From assembly GCF_003633755.1 (NCBI RefSeq), contig NZ_RBIL01000002.1:2232001-2296000 (forward strand): a stretch of 64,000 nt of DNA. Reading direction: 5' to 3'. The stretch comes from Solirubrobacter pauli (GTDB taxonomy: Bacteria > Actinomycetota > Thermoleophilia > Solirubrobacterales > Solirubrobacteraceae). Made by a program: the position numbers and the translations under genes. Below are positions 7,647-16,745 of the stretch, one piece after another; the first letter of the stretch is position 1; every line of letters begins with the position of its first letter. The notes under the pieces are model-generated. The model made no database searches. It was not told where the DNA came from and saw only the letters and a program-made list of their open reading frames with translations.

Positions 7647-9236
7647 CTAGGAGGCGGCGGGCTTCTTGCGGGCCGCCGGCTTGCGCTTGGCCGTCGACGC
7701 GGCCGGCTTCTTCGCGGCGGCCGTCTTGCGCGCGGCCGCGGGCTTCTTCGCCGCCGTCTTCGTCGCGGCGGCCGGCTTCTTGGCGGCCGTCTTCGTCGCG
7801 GCGGGCTTCTTGGCCGCGGTCTTCGTCGCGGCCGGCTTGCGCTTGGCGGCGGGCTTGCGCTTCGGCGTCGCCGCCTCGGGCGCGGGCTCGGCGACGGCCT
7901 CGACGGCCGCGGCCGCCTCGACCACCGGCTCCGCCTCGGCCTTGGCCTTCGGCTTGGCCTTGGCCTTCGGCTCGGGCTTGGGCTTGGCCTTCGGCTTGGG
8001 CTTCGGGGCGACGAACTCGCCGCCGGCGGTCGCGGAGCGGATCGCCTCCACGCCCGCCTCGCCGACGAGCAGCTCGGCGCGCAGCACGCCCGAGTCCGCG
8101 AGCGACAGCGCCGGGAACGTGCCGAGCGCGGCCAGCGAGCGGTCCAGCGCGACGAGCGTCGTCTCACCGCCGACGGGCGCCGGCGACGTGGCGACGATGG
8201 TCAGCGAGCCGCCGCCGGCCAGGTTGCGGGCGGCCGCGAGCGCGCGCCGGGCGGCGCTGGACGGCAGGTACTCGAAGCCGTCGATGAGTAGCACGGCGTC
8301 CCCGCCACGCGCGGCGACGCGGCGGCCGGTCTCGACCGCCTGCTCGACGGCCTGCGCCTGCGCGTCCGCCGAGGCGGCGAACGTCAGCACGGCGCTCGGC
8401 TCGACGGCCCAGTCCGCGGCCTCCTCCGGACGCACGCCCGTGAGGACGACGCTGACCTCGAGGCCCTCCTGATCCACCAGCGCGGCCGCGAGGCGACGCA
8501 GCGCCTCGGTCTTGCCCGAGCGCGACGCGCCGGCGATGACGACGCGCGAGCCCTTGCCGAACGGGGTCAGCCACTCGATCGCGGTGACCGTGGCGTCGTC
8601 GGAGCCGAGCGCGATCCGCTCGTCCGGCCACGCGACGGCGAGGTCCTCGAAGCGCGTGCCCTCGGCGACCTCGTCGGCCGGGCGGCCGTTGATGGTGTCG
8701 ACGCGGACGAGCGACGGGAAGCGCTCGGAGCGGCGCGCGGCGCGCACCGGGCCGCTGATCTTGTCGCCCGAGACGAGCTCGCAGCGCTTGACCTGGGCGG
8801 CCGAGATGTAGATGTCGTCGTCGGACGCCTCGGTGCCGAGCACGCGCAGGAAGCCGGAGCCGTTGGCGAGCAGCTCGACGGTGCCCTCGGCGAGCTTGTC
8901 CTCGGCGGCGCCGTTGGAGCGCTCCTCGGCGACGGGCTCGCGGTCGCGGTCGCGGCCGGAGTCGGCGGCGCCGTTCTCGTCTTCGTCGCGGCGACGGCCA
9001 CGGCCACCGCGGCGGCCACGGCGGGAACGCTTGGGCGAGTCGTCCTCATCAGCACCGGTGGCGGCGGCCACGGGCTCCGCGGCGACGGCCTCCCCACCCT
9101 GGCGGGCGAGGATCGCGTCCACGAGGTCAGGCTTGCGAAGGCGGCGGAAGCCGTCGACCCCAAGCTCGTTGGCGAGCGTGTGCAGGTCGGCGAGCGGGCT
9201 TTGCTCCAAGGCGGAGCGGTCCAGGACAGTCGGCAT
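7647..9236 (-). CDS. Rho-like ATPase with altered active site and histone-H1-like tail
   Basis: 529 residues. An N-terminal Rho_N helical domain (2-47) is followed by an Arg/Asp-rich linker, an RNA-binding cold-shock-like domain (about 115-185) and a RecA-type core with Walker A GASRSGKTE (about residue 235). It ends in a 130-residue Lys/Ala/Pro tail of TAAKKPAA repeats like histone H1. Compared with E. coli Rho from memory, the segment ERPEE is VRPEE here (catalytic Glu211 replaced). The DSITR motif is DGFEYL and the Q-loop stretch is missing before ARNLAGGGSLTIVAT. It may bind RNA or DNA without normal translocation. RBS GAGGAGA lies four bases before the ATG. A canonical rho elsewhere in the genome is expected but not seen here. 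Confidence 0.8.
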   Translation of the reverse strand: MPTVLDRSALEQSPLADLHTLANELGVDGFRRLRKPDLVDAILARQGGEAVAAEPVAAATGADEDDSPKRSRRGRRGGRGRRRDEDENGAADSGRDRDREPVAEERSNGAAEDKLAEGTVELLANGSGFLRVLGTEASDDDIYISAAQVKRCELVSGDKISGPVRAARRSERFPSLVRVDTINGRPADEVAEGTRFEDLAVAWPDERIALGSDDATVTAIEWLTPFGKGSRVVIAGASRSGKTEALRRLAAALVDQEGLEVSVVLTGVRPEEAADWAVEPSAVLTFAASADAQAQAVEQAVETGRRVAARGGDAVLLIDGFEYLPSSAARRALAAARNLAGGGSLTIVATSPAPVGGETTLVALDRSLAALGTFPALSLADSGVLRAELLVGEAGVEAIRSATAGGEFVAPKPKPKAKPKPEPKAKAKPKAKAEAEPVVEAAAAVEAVAEPAPEAATPKRKPAAKRKPAATKTAAKKPAATKTAAKKPAAATKTAAKKPAAARKTAAAKKPAASTAKRKPAARKKPAAS

Positions 9237-9302
9237 TCGATCTCCTCGAATCGGTAGGCGTCCCGGCGCGTTGAGATCAGCGCCAGGCGATCGGATCGCG
9301 CC

Positions 9303-10205
9303 TCAGCCTAGCGTCAAATGCGGTGGCACACCGTCCGGATAGCGCTCGGGCGACAGGCCTTCGAGCGGCTCGAGCACCCGTTCGCCGCGCAACACGGCGC
9401 GCACGTTGAAGAAGTCACGCGCCCCCGCGACGTCGTGCACGCGCAGGATCGACGCCCCGTGCTCGACGCCATGCGCGAGCGCCGCCAGGGTCCCCGGATC
9501 CCGCTCCGCAGGCGACTTCCGCGTGATCGCGCCGACGAAGTCCTTGCGCGAGGCCGCGAGCAGGATCGGGCGCCCAAGCGCCGCGATCGCGTCCAGCCGG
9601 CGCAGGATCGCGACCGTCTGCGCGGGCGTCTTGGCGAAGTCCGGCCCCGGGTCGAGCACGAGCTGCTCGTCGGCCACGCCCGCGGCGCGCGCGACCGTCA
9701 TCCGCTCCGTCAGGAAGGCGACGACCTCCCCCACCACGTCCGCGTACGTCGCCGGGTCCAGCAGCGTTCCCTTGGGAGCGACCGCGGTGTGCATGAGCAC
9801 GAGCCCGGCGCCGGTCGCGGCGACCACCTCGGCCAGCCGCGGGTCGCGCAGCCCGGACACGTCGTTGACGATCGACGCGCCCGCCGCGATCGCCGCCTCC
9901 GCCACCTCGGGCTTGTAGGTGTCGACGGAGATCAGCGCCTCGCCGGCCAGCGCGCCGATCAGCCCGCAGACGCGCTCGATCTCCTCCCCGACGCTCACCG
10001 CCGGGCGGTCGCCGCGCGCCGACTCGCCGCCGATGTCCAGCAGGTCCGCCCCGGCCGCGATCAGCGCGCGCCCCCGCTCCACGCGCGCCGTCAGCGGCTC
10101 CTCCCCGCGCTCCTCCGAGAACGAGTCCGGCGTCGCGTTGAGGATGCCCATCAGGAGCGGGCGCGCGCCGAGCTCGATGCGCCGCGTGCCCGCCCGCAGG
10201 ATCAC
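9303..10205 (-). CDS. folP: Dihydropteroate synthase
   Basis: 300 residues. Joins p-aminobenzoate to the pterin pyrophosphate in folate synthesis (TIM barrel, cytosol). Signature motifs are all visible: GILNATPDSFS, LLDIGGESARG, NDVSG, LDPGPDFAKT, ASRKDF and RVHDV. GTG 10205 overlaps the stop of the upstream secreted-propeller gene as GTGA, so the two are translationally coupled although functionally unrelated. Other folate genes are not in the window. The much longer in-frame extension on this strand is the shadow of the upstream gene. Confidence 0.95.
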   Translation of the reverse strand: MILRAGTRRIELGARPLLMGILNATPDSFSEERGEEPLTARVERGRALIAAGADLLDIGGESARGDRPAVSVGEEIERVCGLIGALAGEALISVDTYKPEVAEAAIAAGASIVNDVSGLRDPRLAEVVAATGAGLVLMHTAVAPKGTLLDPATYADVVGEVVAFLTERMTVARAAGVADEQLVLDPGPDFAKTPAQTVAILRRLDAIAALGRPILLAASRKDFVGAITRKSPAERDPGTLAALAHGVEHGASILRVHDVAGARDFFNVRAVLRGERVLEPLEGLSPERYPDGVPPHLTLG

Positions 10206-12007
10206 GACTTCTTGATCCGGAGCCTGACTTCCTTGCGGGTCACGTTGCCCGCCTTGTCCACGGCCGCGACCTTCAGCCGGAACGTGCCGCGCTTGTAGCG
10301 GTGGCGTGTCGTGGCCTTGTCGGACTTGGCCGACTTGTCGCCGTAGTCGACCGTGATGTGGTCCAGCCCCGCGCCGCCGGCGTCCTTCGCGCGCACGGTG
10401 ACCTTCAGGCTCTGGCCCGCGACGCGCTTGCCGGAGACCTTCACGGTCAGCGTCGGCTTGACCGCGTCGATGCGCAGCGTCCGCAGGCGGCTGCGGCTCG
10501 TCTGCCCGCGCGCGTCGACCGCCTCGACCTGCCACGTGTGCTTGCCGGTGGTGAGCGGCACGCGCGGGGTGAGCGTCTCGTTGGGCGTCTCCCCGATCAG
10601 CACGTTGTCGACGAACACGCGGAAGCGCTGCGGGCCCCACAGCTCGATGCCGGCGCGCCAGCGGAAGTCCGGGCGCGTCTTGCGCTTGTAGGTGGTGGTC
10701 TCCTCGATGAACGGCGCGCCCGGAGCGCGGTCGAACACGGCACCCGTCAGCGCGTAGGCGCCGGGCGAGCCCTGGACCATGGCGACCCCGAAGTCGCCGA
10801 GGCGGTCGCCGCCCACGAACACGCCGGGATCGGCGACCGGGCCGAGCGCGGGGTTGGAGACCGTGAACTCCGGGCCGACCGCGGACTCGCCGTCCTTGAA
10901 GCGGGCGCGCGCGACGGTGCCGCCGACCGGGCCGGTGCGCCACGCGAGGGCGATGTCCCCACGGTCGCTCGCGGCGACCTCGGGCTTGGTCGGCGTCGCG
11001 CTGTCGGCGCTGTCGATCCGGGCCGGCGCCTGGAAGTGGTCACGCGAGAGCCACGAGCCGACGACGTTCGCCCCGCCCTGGCTCTGGGCCACCGCGTAAC
11101 CGACGCCGCCGCCACCCATCTGCACCTTCGGCGTGTCCGAGCTGAGGTTGGCGTCGATCGCCTCCTGCACCTCGAAGGTCGAGCCCACCAGCCGGCGCCC
11201 GAGCGTGCGCGAGACGCCCGCGACGTCCTGCCGGAACACGACCCACGCGAACGAGCCGTCGTCCTCGATGTCGATGTCCGGCGAGTCGGCGTTGCCGCCC
11301 TCGGGCAGGTTGAGCAGCTGCGGGGCGACCGACAGGTTCAGCCCGGTGATCCGGCGCGCCCACACGCGGGTGATGCCGGGGGCGACGTCGCCCCAGGTGA
11401 CGACCGCGTAGCCCTCGGCGGAGACGGCGACCTTCGGCGCGAGCCGGCCGGTGCCCGCCTCCAGCGGCACGTCGACGTCCAGCGGCTGCGGCACGAGCGT
11501 CCAGGTGGAGTCCTGCAGGCGCGCGGCGAGCACGTTGCCGTCCTGCTGCCAGGTGACGTACGCGGCGCCGTTCACGCCGAGGTCGATGTCGACGTCCTTC
11601 GCGCCCGCCCCGCCGAGCTGGACGGGGCCGGAGAAGCCGCCCGGGTCGGGCGTGCCACCGGGCGCGACGTTGGCGTACACGTTGCCGTCCGCGATCCAGG
11701 CCACGGCCATCCGATAGCCGTCACCGGTCGCGACCTTGACCTCGGTCGCCTCGCCCGAGGTCGGGTCGACGCGCTCGGGGCCGCGCCAACCGCCGCCGAT
11801 CAGGCGCGCGACGAACGCGTGCGTGACCCCGCCGTCCTTGCGCAGGTACGCGACGGCACCCGCGCCGTCGCGGGCGAGGTCGACGTTGCCGACCGCGACG
11901 ACGTCGGCGTTCGGGCCGTCGATCGGCGTCGCGGGAAACCAGTCCGCCCGCGCGGAGGCGGGGAACACGAGCAACAGCAGCAGTGGGACAAGCAGACGGG
12001 TCGGCAA
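10202..12007 (-). CDS. Secreted beta-propeller-like protein with Ig-like C-terminus
   Basis: 601 residues. The signal peptide (RLLVPLLLLLVFPASARA) is followed by about 400 residues of repeated strands with VAWxxDGN / AYVTWQQDG / AVVTWGD / FAWVVFRQD motifs typical of propeller proteins. An Ig-like region (LTTGKHTWQVEAVDARG) and a bacterial Ig-like module (VRAKDAGGAGLDHITVDYGD ... VAAVDKAGNVTRKEVRLRI) follow. Probably cell-surface or extracellular; ligand unknown. A TTG at 12007 gives a complete signal peptide and is the only reasonable start. The stop overlaps the folP start. Confidence 0.8.
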   Translation of the reverse strand: MPTRLLVPLLLLLVFPASARADWFPATPIDGPNADVVAVGNVDLARDGAGAVAYLRKDGGVTHAFVARLIGGGWRGPERVDPTSGEATEVKVATGDGYRMAVAWIADGNVYANVAPGGTPDPGGFSGPVQLGGAGAKDVDIDLGVNGAAYVTWQQDGNVLAARLQDSTWTLVPQPLDVDVPLEAGTGRLAPKVAVSAEGYAVVTWGDVAPGITRVWARRITGLNLSVAPQLLNLPEGGNADSPDIDIEDDGSFAWVVFRQDVAGVSRTLGRRLVGSTFEVQEAIDANLSSDTPKVQMGGGGVGYAVAQSQGGANVVGSWLSRDHFQAPARIDSADSATPTKPEVAASDRGDIALAWRTGPVGGTVARARFKDGESAVGPEFTVSNPALGPVADPGVFVGGDRLGDFGVAMVQGSPGAYALTGAVFDRAPGAPFIEETTTYKRKTRPDFRWRAGIELWGPQRFRVFVDNVLIGETPNETLTPRVPLTTGKHTWQVEAVDARGQTSRSRLRTLRIDAVKPTLTVKVSGKRVAGQSLKVTVRAKDAGGAGLDHITVDYGDKSAKSDKATTRHRYKRGTFRLKVAAVDKAGNVTRKEVRLRIKKS

Positions 12008-12063
12008 AACGGCTCCGGGTCGATGGGGCTCCGCCCGGTCTCAACCGGTGGACGCCCGCAAAG

Positions 12064-13692
12064 TTACGGTGCCGACAGGATGCCTTCTTCGCGGGCCTCT
12101 TCCGCGAACGCCTCGATCTCCCGCGCGCGGCGTCGCTCGTCCCAGTCGAGCTCGTCGCCGAGCACGTCCGCCACGCGTGCGAGGACCGGCGGCGTGAGCG
12201 AGCGGGCGGCGGTCAGCGCGAGCCGCGTCCGGCGCAGCAGCACATCCCCGATCGTCCGCGCCTGCTCGCGGCGGGCGGCGTACACGACCTCGGCCAGCAG
12301 GTCCGGGCGGCCGGGGACGATCGCCTCCGCCAGCTCCGGCGCGACGGCGAGCACGTCGTGCGCGACGTGCCCGTAGCGGCCGGCCAGCTGGTCACGGGCC
12401 CAGTCCGGGGCGGCGACGAGGTCCGACGACGCGACCGCCATCCCGAGCGGCAGCTCGTGCGTGATGCAGCGCGCGTCGTTGCCGTCGCGCTCGACGATCC
12501 GGTCCACGGTCTGCTTGGCCATCCGCCGCCAGGTCGTCAGCTTGCCGCCGGTGATCGTGATCATCCCGCTCGAGGTCTCGTACAGCTCCGCCTTGCGCGA
12601 GATGTCCACCGACTTGCCGCTGTCGCCGGTCGAGATCAGCGGTCGCACACCCGCGTACGCGCCCGCGAGGTCGGCGGGCGTCAGGGTCGTGCCGAAGAAG
12701 CCGTTGACCGCGTCGAGCAGGTACGCGATGTCCTCCTCGGCCGGCTTGACGTGCACGACGTCGCCGCCGTGGTCGGTGTCCGTCGTGCCGATCAGCGTCT
12801 GGCCGAGCCACGGCAGCACGAAGATCGTGCGTCCGGAGCCCGCCGGGACGATCGCGCCGGCGCCGTGCATCGGCAGCCGGTCCGCGTCGACGATGATGTG
12901 GGTGCCGCGGCTGGGCCGGATGACCGGCACCTCGGCCTCGTCGTAGAGCTCGGCCGGGCGCAGCCGGTCGGCCCACACGCCGGTGGCGTTGACGACGGTC
13001 GCGGCGCGGATCTCGAGCTCGTCGCCGGACTCCTTGTCACGCACGCGCGCGCCGGCCGCGCGGCCGCCCTCGTCGATCAGCGCGAGCGCTTCCAGCCGGT
13101 TCGCGGCCACCACGCCGAACCGGTCGGCCTCGGCCAGCACGGTCAGGACGAGACGCGAATCGTCGGTCTGGCAGTCGTAGAACAGATACCCGCTGGTGGG
13201 CGCGCGGCCGGCGAGCGCCGGGATCCGCTCGACCACCTCCTCGCCGCTGATGATCCGGTGGCGCGCCGGGCTCCAGTCGGCCTCGTCGTGCCGGCGCCGG
13301 CGCCGGCGGATCCGGTCGACCGACATCACGTCGTACGCGTTCAACCCGAGCCCGACCACGCGGTCCAGCCGCTGCCCGTCGAAGGCCGGGACGATCAGCC
13401 GCAGCGGGCGCGTCAGGTACGGCGCGACGTTGACGTTGATCTGGCGCTCGAGCAGCGCCTCGCGGACGAGCCCGAGGTCGAAGTTCTGCAGGTAGCGCAA
13501 CCCGCCGTGGACGAGCTTCGAAGACCGGGAGGACGTGCCGGACGCGTAGTCGCCGCGCTCGACGAGCGCGACCGAGTATCCGCGTGTGGCCGCGTCCAGC
13601 GCCACGCCCGCGCCCGTGATCCCACCGCCGATCACCAGCACGTCGAACGGCTCGCGAGCGAGCGTGGCGACGGCTTCGGCGCGGGGCAGCAC
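12064..13692 (-). CDS. glpD: Glycerol-3-phosphate dehydrogenase (FAD)
   Basis: 542 residues. Oxidises sn-glycerol-3-phosphate to dihydroxyacetone phosphate, passing electrons to the quinone pool at the membrane. The FAD-binding motif VIGGGITGAGVALDAATRG is at residues 20-38, followed by SSRSSKLVHGGLRYL and later TGVWADRLRP and the ITGGKLTTWRRMA segment of the family. The C-terminal helical DAO_C domain is present. Start GTG 13692 lies eight bases after a TAACGT -10 that overlaps the -10 of the divergent MOSC gene. No glycerol kinase or transporter is adjacent. Confidence 0.95.
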   Translation of the reverse strand: MLPRAEAVATLAREPFDVLVIGGGITGAGVALDAATRGYSVALVERGDYASGTSSRSSKLVHGGLRYLQNFDLGLVREALLERQINVNVAPYLTRPLRLIVPAFDGQRLDRVVGLGLNAYDVMSVDRIRRRRRRHDEADWSPARHRIISGEEVVERIPALAGRAPTSGYLFYDCQTDDSRLVLTVLAEADRFGVVAANRLEALALIDEGGRAAGARVRDKESGDELEIRAATVVNATGVWADRLRPAELYDEAEVPVIRPSRGTHIIVDADRLPMHGAGAIVPAGSGRTIFVLPWLGQTLIGTTDTDHGGDVVHVKPAEEDIAYLLDAVNGFFGTTLTPADLAGAYAGVRPLISTGDSGKSVDISRKAELYETSSGMITITGGKLTTWRRMAKQTVDRIVERDGNDARCITHELPLGMAVASSDLVAAPDWARDQLAGRYGHVAHDVLAVAPELAEAIVPGRPDLLAEVVYAARREQARTIGDVLLRRTRLALTAARSLTPPVLARVADVLGDELDWDERRRAREIEAFAEEAREEGILSAP

Positions 13693-13700
13693 GCGTCCGC

Positions 13701-13710
13701 ACGTTACCGT
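13701..13710. promoter_or_regulatory. Overlapping divergent -10 elements (glpD / MOSC gene)
   Basis: Minus-strand TAACGT (13701-13706) and plus-strand TACCGT (13705-13710) overlap by two bases. They serve glpD (start 13692) and the MOSC gene (start 13722), so the promoters should compete. Confidence 0.5.
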
Positions 13711-13721
13711 TCTCGACCGCG

Positions 13722-14306
13722 ATGACCGCAGGGTTCGTGCAATCGCTTTGGCGGTTTCCCGTGCTCGGAATGGGCGGCGAGCCGCTGCGCTCCTCCCAGA
13801 TCGACGCCCGCGGCCTGGCCGGGGACCGCCAGCACTTCGCGGCCGGGCCCGAAGGGCTGCTGACCGTGACCGACCTGCCCGGGCTCACCGACTGGCGGGC
13901 CACGTTCCCGTTCAACCCTGACGGCGCGATCCACACGCACTACGAGCCGCCGTTCCCGGTCCTGCACGGCCCGGGCGACCGCACGTACCGGTGGGGCGAC
14001 CCGCGGCTGGCGTTCGCGCTCGAGCGGTCCCTCGGCCGGCCGATCGAGCTGGTGCGTGACCTCGACGCCACCCGCGGCGTGATCGTCACGACCGTCCGGC
14101 ACGGCCTCGACCGGGCGTTCGCGGGCGTCAACGTGCAGCTCGCGCTCGAGCTGCCCGGGCACGGCGGCTGGGCGGGCGCGGAGCTCAGCTTCCGCGACGG
14201 CGTGCGGCTCAGGCTGGTCGCGTCCCGCGCCGACGGGCCGGGGATCGAGGCGCGGGTCGTCGAAGCCGGTCGCATTGTGCTCGGCGAGCCGGTCTCCCTC
14301 AGTTAG
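13722..14306 (+). CDS. MOSC-domain protein
   Basis: 194 residues. The N-terminus FVQSLWRFPVLGMGGEPL ... GLAGDRQHF is the MOSC N-terminal beta-barrel signature, and the C-terminal part (RAFAGVNVQLALELPG) continues the MOSC fold. MOSC domains carry sulfur or bind molybdenum cofactor. Here I see no cysteine, so a sulfur-carrying role is doubtful. The gene is divergent from glpD and followed 32 bases later by a hypothetical gene. Confidence 0.75.
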   Translation: MTAGFVQSLWRFPVLGMGGEPLRSSQIDARGLAGDRQHFAAGPEGLLTVTDLPGLTDWRATFPFNPDGAIHTHYEPPFPVLHGPGDRTYRWGDPRLAFALERSLGRPIELVRDLDATRGVIVTTVRHGLDRAFAGVNVQLALELPGHGGWAGAELSFRDGVRLRLVASRADGPGIEARVVEAGRIVLGEPVSLS

Positions 14307-14338
14307 GCTTCGGGTTTCCCGACCTTGCCGAGGAGGCT

Positions 14339-14953
14339 GTGACCGCCGTGCTGCGCATCGATGAGAACTCCGGAACGCTTGTAGCGCCACAGGCGTCCGG
14401 GCTCGTGGAGAGCCCCCCGGACCGCGAGGAGCTGCTCGGCCTCATCACGTCCTCGTGGGACGCCTTCTCCGCCGAGCTCGGGCTGAGCGGGATCCGCCTC
14501 GTCGCGCGCGAGCCGGTGCCGTACGTCGACCTGCTCGGCTACGACGAGCCGAACCAGCGCGTCGTCGTGATCCTCGTCACCGGGGACACGGTCGAGTGGC
14601 AGCTTGGCCGCGCGCTCGGCGCCGCCGCGGACGTCGCGTCCTGGGACCAGGAGCGCCTGCGGGAGATCGAGGCGTCGCTCGAGAACGTCGACGGCGCGCA
14701 GTCGCCGTCGCTCGTGCTGATCGCCGGCGGCTACGACCCGCGCGCGTTGACCACGATCGACTGGCTCGCGAGCCGCCACGACGTGCCGGTCTTCGCCTAC
14801 ACGGTCGCGATGGTGCGCTTCGGCAATGAACGGCTGCTGACGGTGCGCCGCGAACCCGCCGAGGACTCCGCTCCGGACGTCAACGCGATGCTGCAGCACC
14901 AGGGCACGACGCAGCGCGAGGAAGAGCCCGCGCCCGCCGAGCCGACGAGCTAG
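14339..14953 (+). CDS. Hypothetical protein with NucS-like resemblance
   Basis: 204 residues, soluble. The middle segment (YVDLLGYDEPNQRVVVILVTGDTVEWQLG...) recalls the strand-turn-strand core of PD-(D/E)XK nucleases such as NucS ('DLLGxDxxGxxVVVELK'). The catalytic E-x-K is not there (VILVTGD), so nuclease activity is unlikely or lost. The C-terminal 25 residues are disordered and Glu/Pro-rich. GAGGAGG directly precedes the GTG at 14339; a second in-frame GTG at 14348 gives better spacing and may be the true start. The gene overlaps the convergent acetyltransferase by four bases. Confidence 0.55.
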   Translation: MTAVLRIDENSGTLVAPQASGLVESPPDREELLGLITSSWDAFSAELGLSGIRLVAREPVPYVDLLGYDEPNQRVVVILVTGDTVEWQLGRALGAAADVASWDQERLREIEASLENVDGAQSPSLVLIAGGYDPRALTTIDWLASRHDVPVFAYTVAMVRFGNERLLTVRREPAEDSAPDVNAMLQHQGTTQREEEPAPAEPTS

Positions 14954-15735
14954 CCGAAGAACAACGAGAAGACGCCCCAGACGTTGTCCGGCCGCCAGTC
15001 GACGGCCCGGCCCCGGCGCATGCGCGTGACCGTCCGCTGCTCACGGGCGAGCAGGCGCAGGAGGTTGACCGCCTGCGTGTTCTCGTCGGGCACGGCGAGG
15101 CGCAGGCCGGGCTCGATCAGCGACGTCAGCAGCGTGGTCGCGGCGGCCGGGTCGCCGATGATCGGCAGCGCCGGCCAGGGCGGCCGCAACGCGACGGCCT
15201 TCAGGTCGGGCGTGGCCTTGGCGCCCTCCAGCGACGCCTCCAGCGCCAACGAGCGGTCCTCGCCGCTCGCCTGCCGGTCCAGCGCGCGGACGGCGTCCAG
15301 GTCGTCGGGCGTGAGGTCGCGCAGCTCGACCGTCCGCTCGGGCCGCCGGCTGCCGGAGGCGAAGACGCGGTAGGTGCCCTCGGCCTCGAAGCCGAGCTTC
15401 TCGTACACCGCGCGGCCCATCGGGGTCGCCAGGAGCAGGATCGTCTCACGGTCGCCGAGGGCGTCGATCGCAGCCTCGGTGAGCTCCCGGCCGAGGCCGT
15501 TGCCGCGCGCGTCCGGGCTCACCGTGATGCCGCCCAGCCAGCCCGTCGCGCCGAAGCCGACCGAGGCGGCGGTGCCGACGACCACGCCGCCGCGCTCGGC
15601 CACGAGCAGGGTGCCGTCGGACGCGCCCGCGACCAGCGTGTGAACCGTCGGCGGGCGCAGCTGCAAGCCGAAGGCGTCGCTGATCGCCGCCAGCGCGGGC
15701 TCGATGTCGTCCGGCTGGGCCTCGCGGATGATCAC
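14950..15735 (-). CDS. Two-domain GNAT N-acetyltransferase
   Basis: 261 residues. The N-terminal GNAT domain has the acetyl-CoA loop VSPDARGNGLGREL (motif A, Q/R-x-x-G-x-G/A) and a YEKLGFEAEG motif B. The C-terminal half ending RRGRAVDWRPDNVWGVFSLFFG matches the second domain of YitH/YjdJ-type GNAT proteins. Substrate unknown. GTG 15735 follows TAGGAT by eight bases, a near-leaderless start. Confidence 0.85.
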   Translation of the reverse strand: MIIREAQPDDIEPALAAISDAFGLQLRPPTVHTLVAGASDGTLLVAERGGVVVGTAASVGFGATGWLGGITVSPDARGNGLGRELTEAAIDALGDRETILLLATPMGRAVYEKLGFEAEGTYRVFASGSRRPERTVELRDLTPDDLDAVRALDRQASGEDRSLALEASLEGAKATPDLKAVALRPPWPALPIIGDPAAATTLLTSLIEPGLRLAVPDENTQAVNLLRLLAREQRTVTRMRRGRAVDWRPDNVWGVFSLFFG

Positions 15736-15782
15736 GGCCGGTGATCCTAGGAACTGCGTCGATGAGAGTCGGATGATCCGGG

Positions 15783-15794
15783 TACACGCGGCCC
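15783..15794 (+). promoter_or_regulatory. Near-consensus leaderless -10, oxidoreductase gene
   Basis: TACACG at 15783-15788, six bases, then GTG 15795. Differs from the TACACT promoter at 6613 only in the last base. Confidence 0.5.
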
Positions 15795-16745
15795 GTGCCC
15801 CGGATCGCCCTTCACTGCTCGCACGAGCAGATCCCTCCCTCGCGCCTGCTCAACTCGATCGTCCACGCCGAGCAAGCCGGCTTCACGGGCGGCATGTCGT
15901 CCGACCACTTCGCACCGTGGAGCGAGCGCCAGGGCGAGTCCGGGTTCGCGTGGTCGTTCCTCGGCGCGGCGCTCGCCTCGACGTCGCTGCCGTTCGGCGT
16001 CGTCAACGCGCCGGGACAGCGCTACCACCCCGCGATCATCGCCCAGGCGGCGGCCTCGCTGAACGAGATGTTCCCCGAGCGGCTGTGGGTCGCGCTCGGC
16101 TCGGGCGAGGCGTCCAACGAGCACATCACCGGTGACCGCTGGCCGTCGAAGGCGGAGCGCAACGCGCGGCTGCGAGAGTGCGCGGAGGTGATGCGGGCGT
16201 TGTTCGCAGGCGAGGAGGTCTCCCACGACGGGCACGTGCGCGTCGATCGCGCGCGGCTGTGGACGTTGCCGTCGGTCGCGCCCGAGCTGCTCGTCGCGGC
16301 GGTGAGCGAGAAGACGGCGGCCTGGGGCGCGGAGTGGGCGGACGGCTTCGCGACCGTCAACGCGCCGGTCGAGCATCTGCGCCGGATGCTCGACGCGTTC
16401 GGCCGCGAGGACTGCCGGCGGGTGCTGCAGGTGCACGTCAGCTGGGCGCCGACCGACGAGGAGGCGCTGGCGATCGCGCACGACCAGTGGCGCACGAACA
16501 TCTTCGACCCGCCCGTGTGCTGGGACCTGGACACGCCCGAGGCGTTCGACGCGGCCGCCGCGGTGGTCCGGCCCGACGATGTGCGCAAGTCCGTGCTGAT
16601 CTCGTCTGACCTGGCGCAGCACGTGGCGTGGCTCCAGGAGTACGCCGCGCTCGGCTTCAGCGACATCGCCATCCACCACGTCGGGCAGGACCTTGACCCG
16701 TTCATCGACGCGTTCGGCGCGCACGTCCTCCCGGAGCTGGCATGA
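15795..16745 (+). CDS. Luciferase-like (LLM) flavin oxidoreductase, TIGR03885 type
   Basis: 316 residues, a TIM-barrel flavin-dependent oxidoreductase. It closely follows the 'non-F420 flavinoid oxidoreductase' pattern I know as TIGR03885: SHEQ near the N-terminus (here CSHEQ), SSDHFAPWSERQG, PFGVVNAPGQRYHP, LGSGEASNEHITG and SWAPTDEEAL. Substrate unknown. The final codons overlap the GH13 gene start as ATGA, so the two form a coupled operon. GTG 15795 is six bases after TACACG. Confidence 0.85.
   Translation: MPRIALHCSHEQIPPSRLLNSIVHAEQAGFTGGMSSDHFAPWSERQGESGFAWSFLGAALASTSLPFGVVNAPGQRYHPAIIAQAAASLNEMFPERLWVALGSGEASNEHITGDRWPSKAERNARLRECAEVMRALFAGEEVSHDGHVRVDRARLWTLPSVAPELLVAAVSEKTAAWGAEWADGFATVNAPVEHLRRMLDAFGREDCRRVLQVHVSWAPTDEEALAIAHDQWRTNIFDPPVCWDLDTPEAFDAAAAVVRPDDVRKSVLISSDLAQHVAWLQEYAALGFSDIAIHHVGQDLDPFIDAFGAHVLPELA

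Noticed and set aside
10301-12376. 691-codon plus-strand frame opposite the secreted propeller gene
   Set aside because: Arg/Ala/Val-rich shadow. The minus strand has a signal peptide and propeller repeats.
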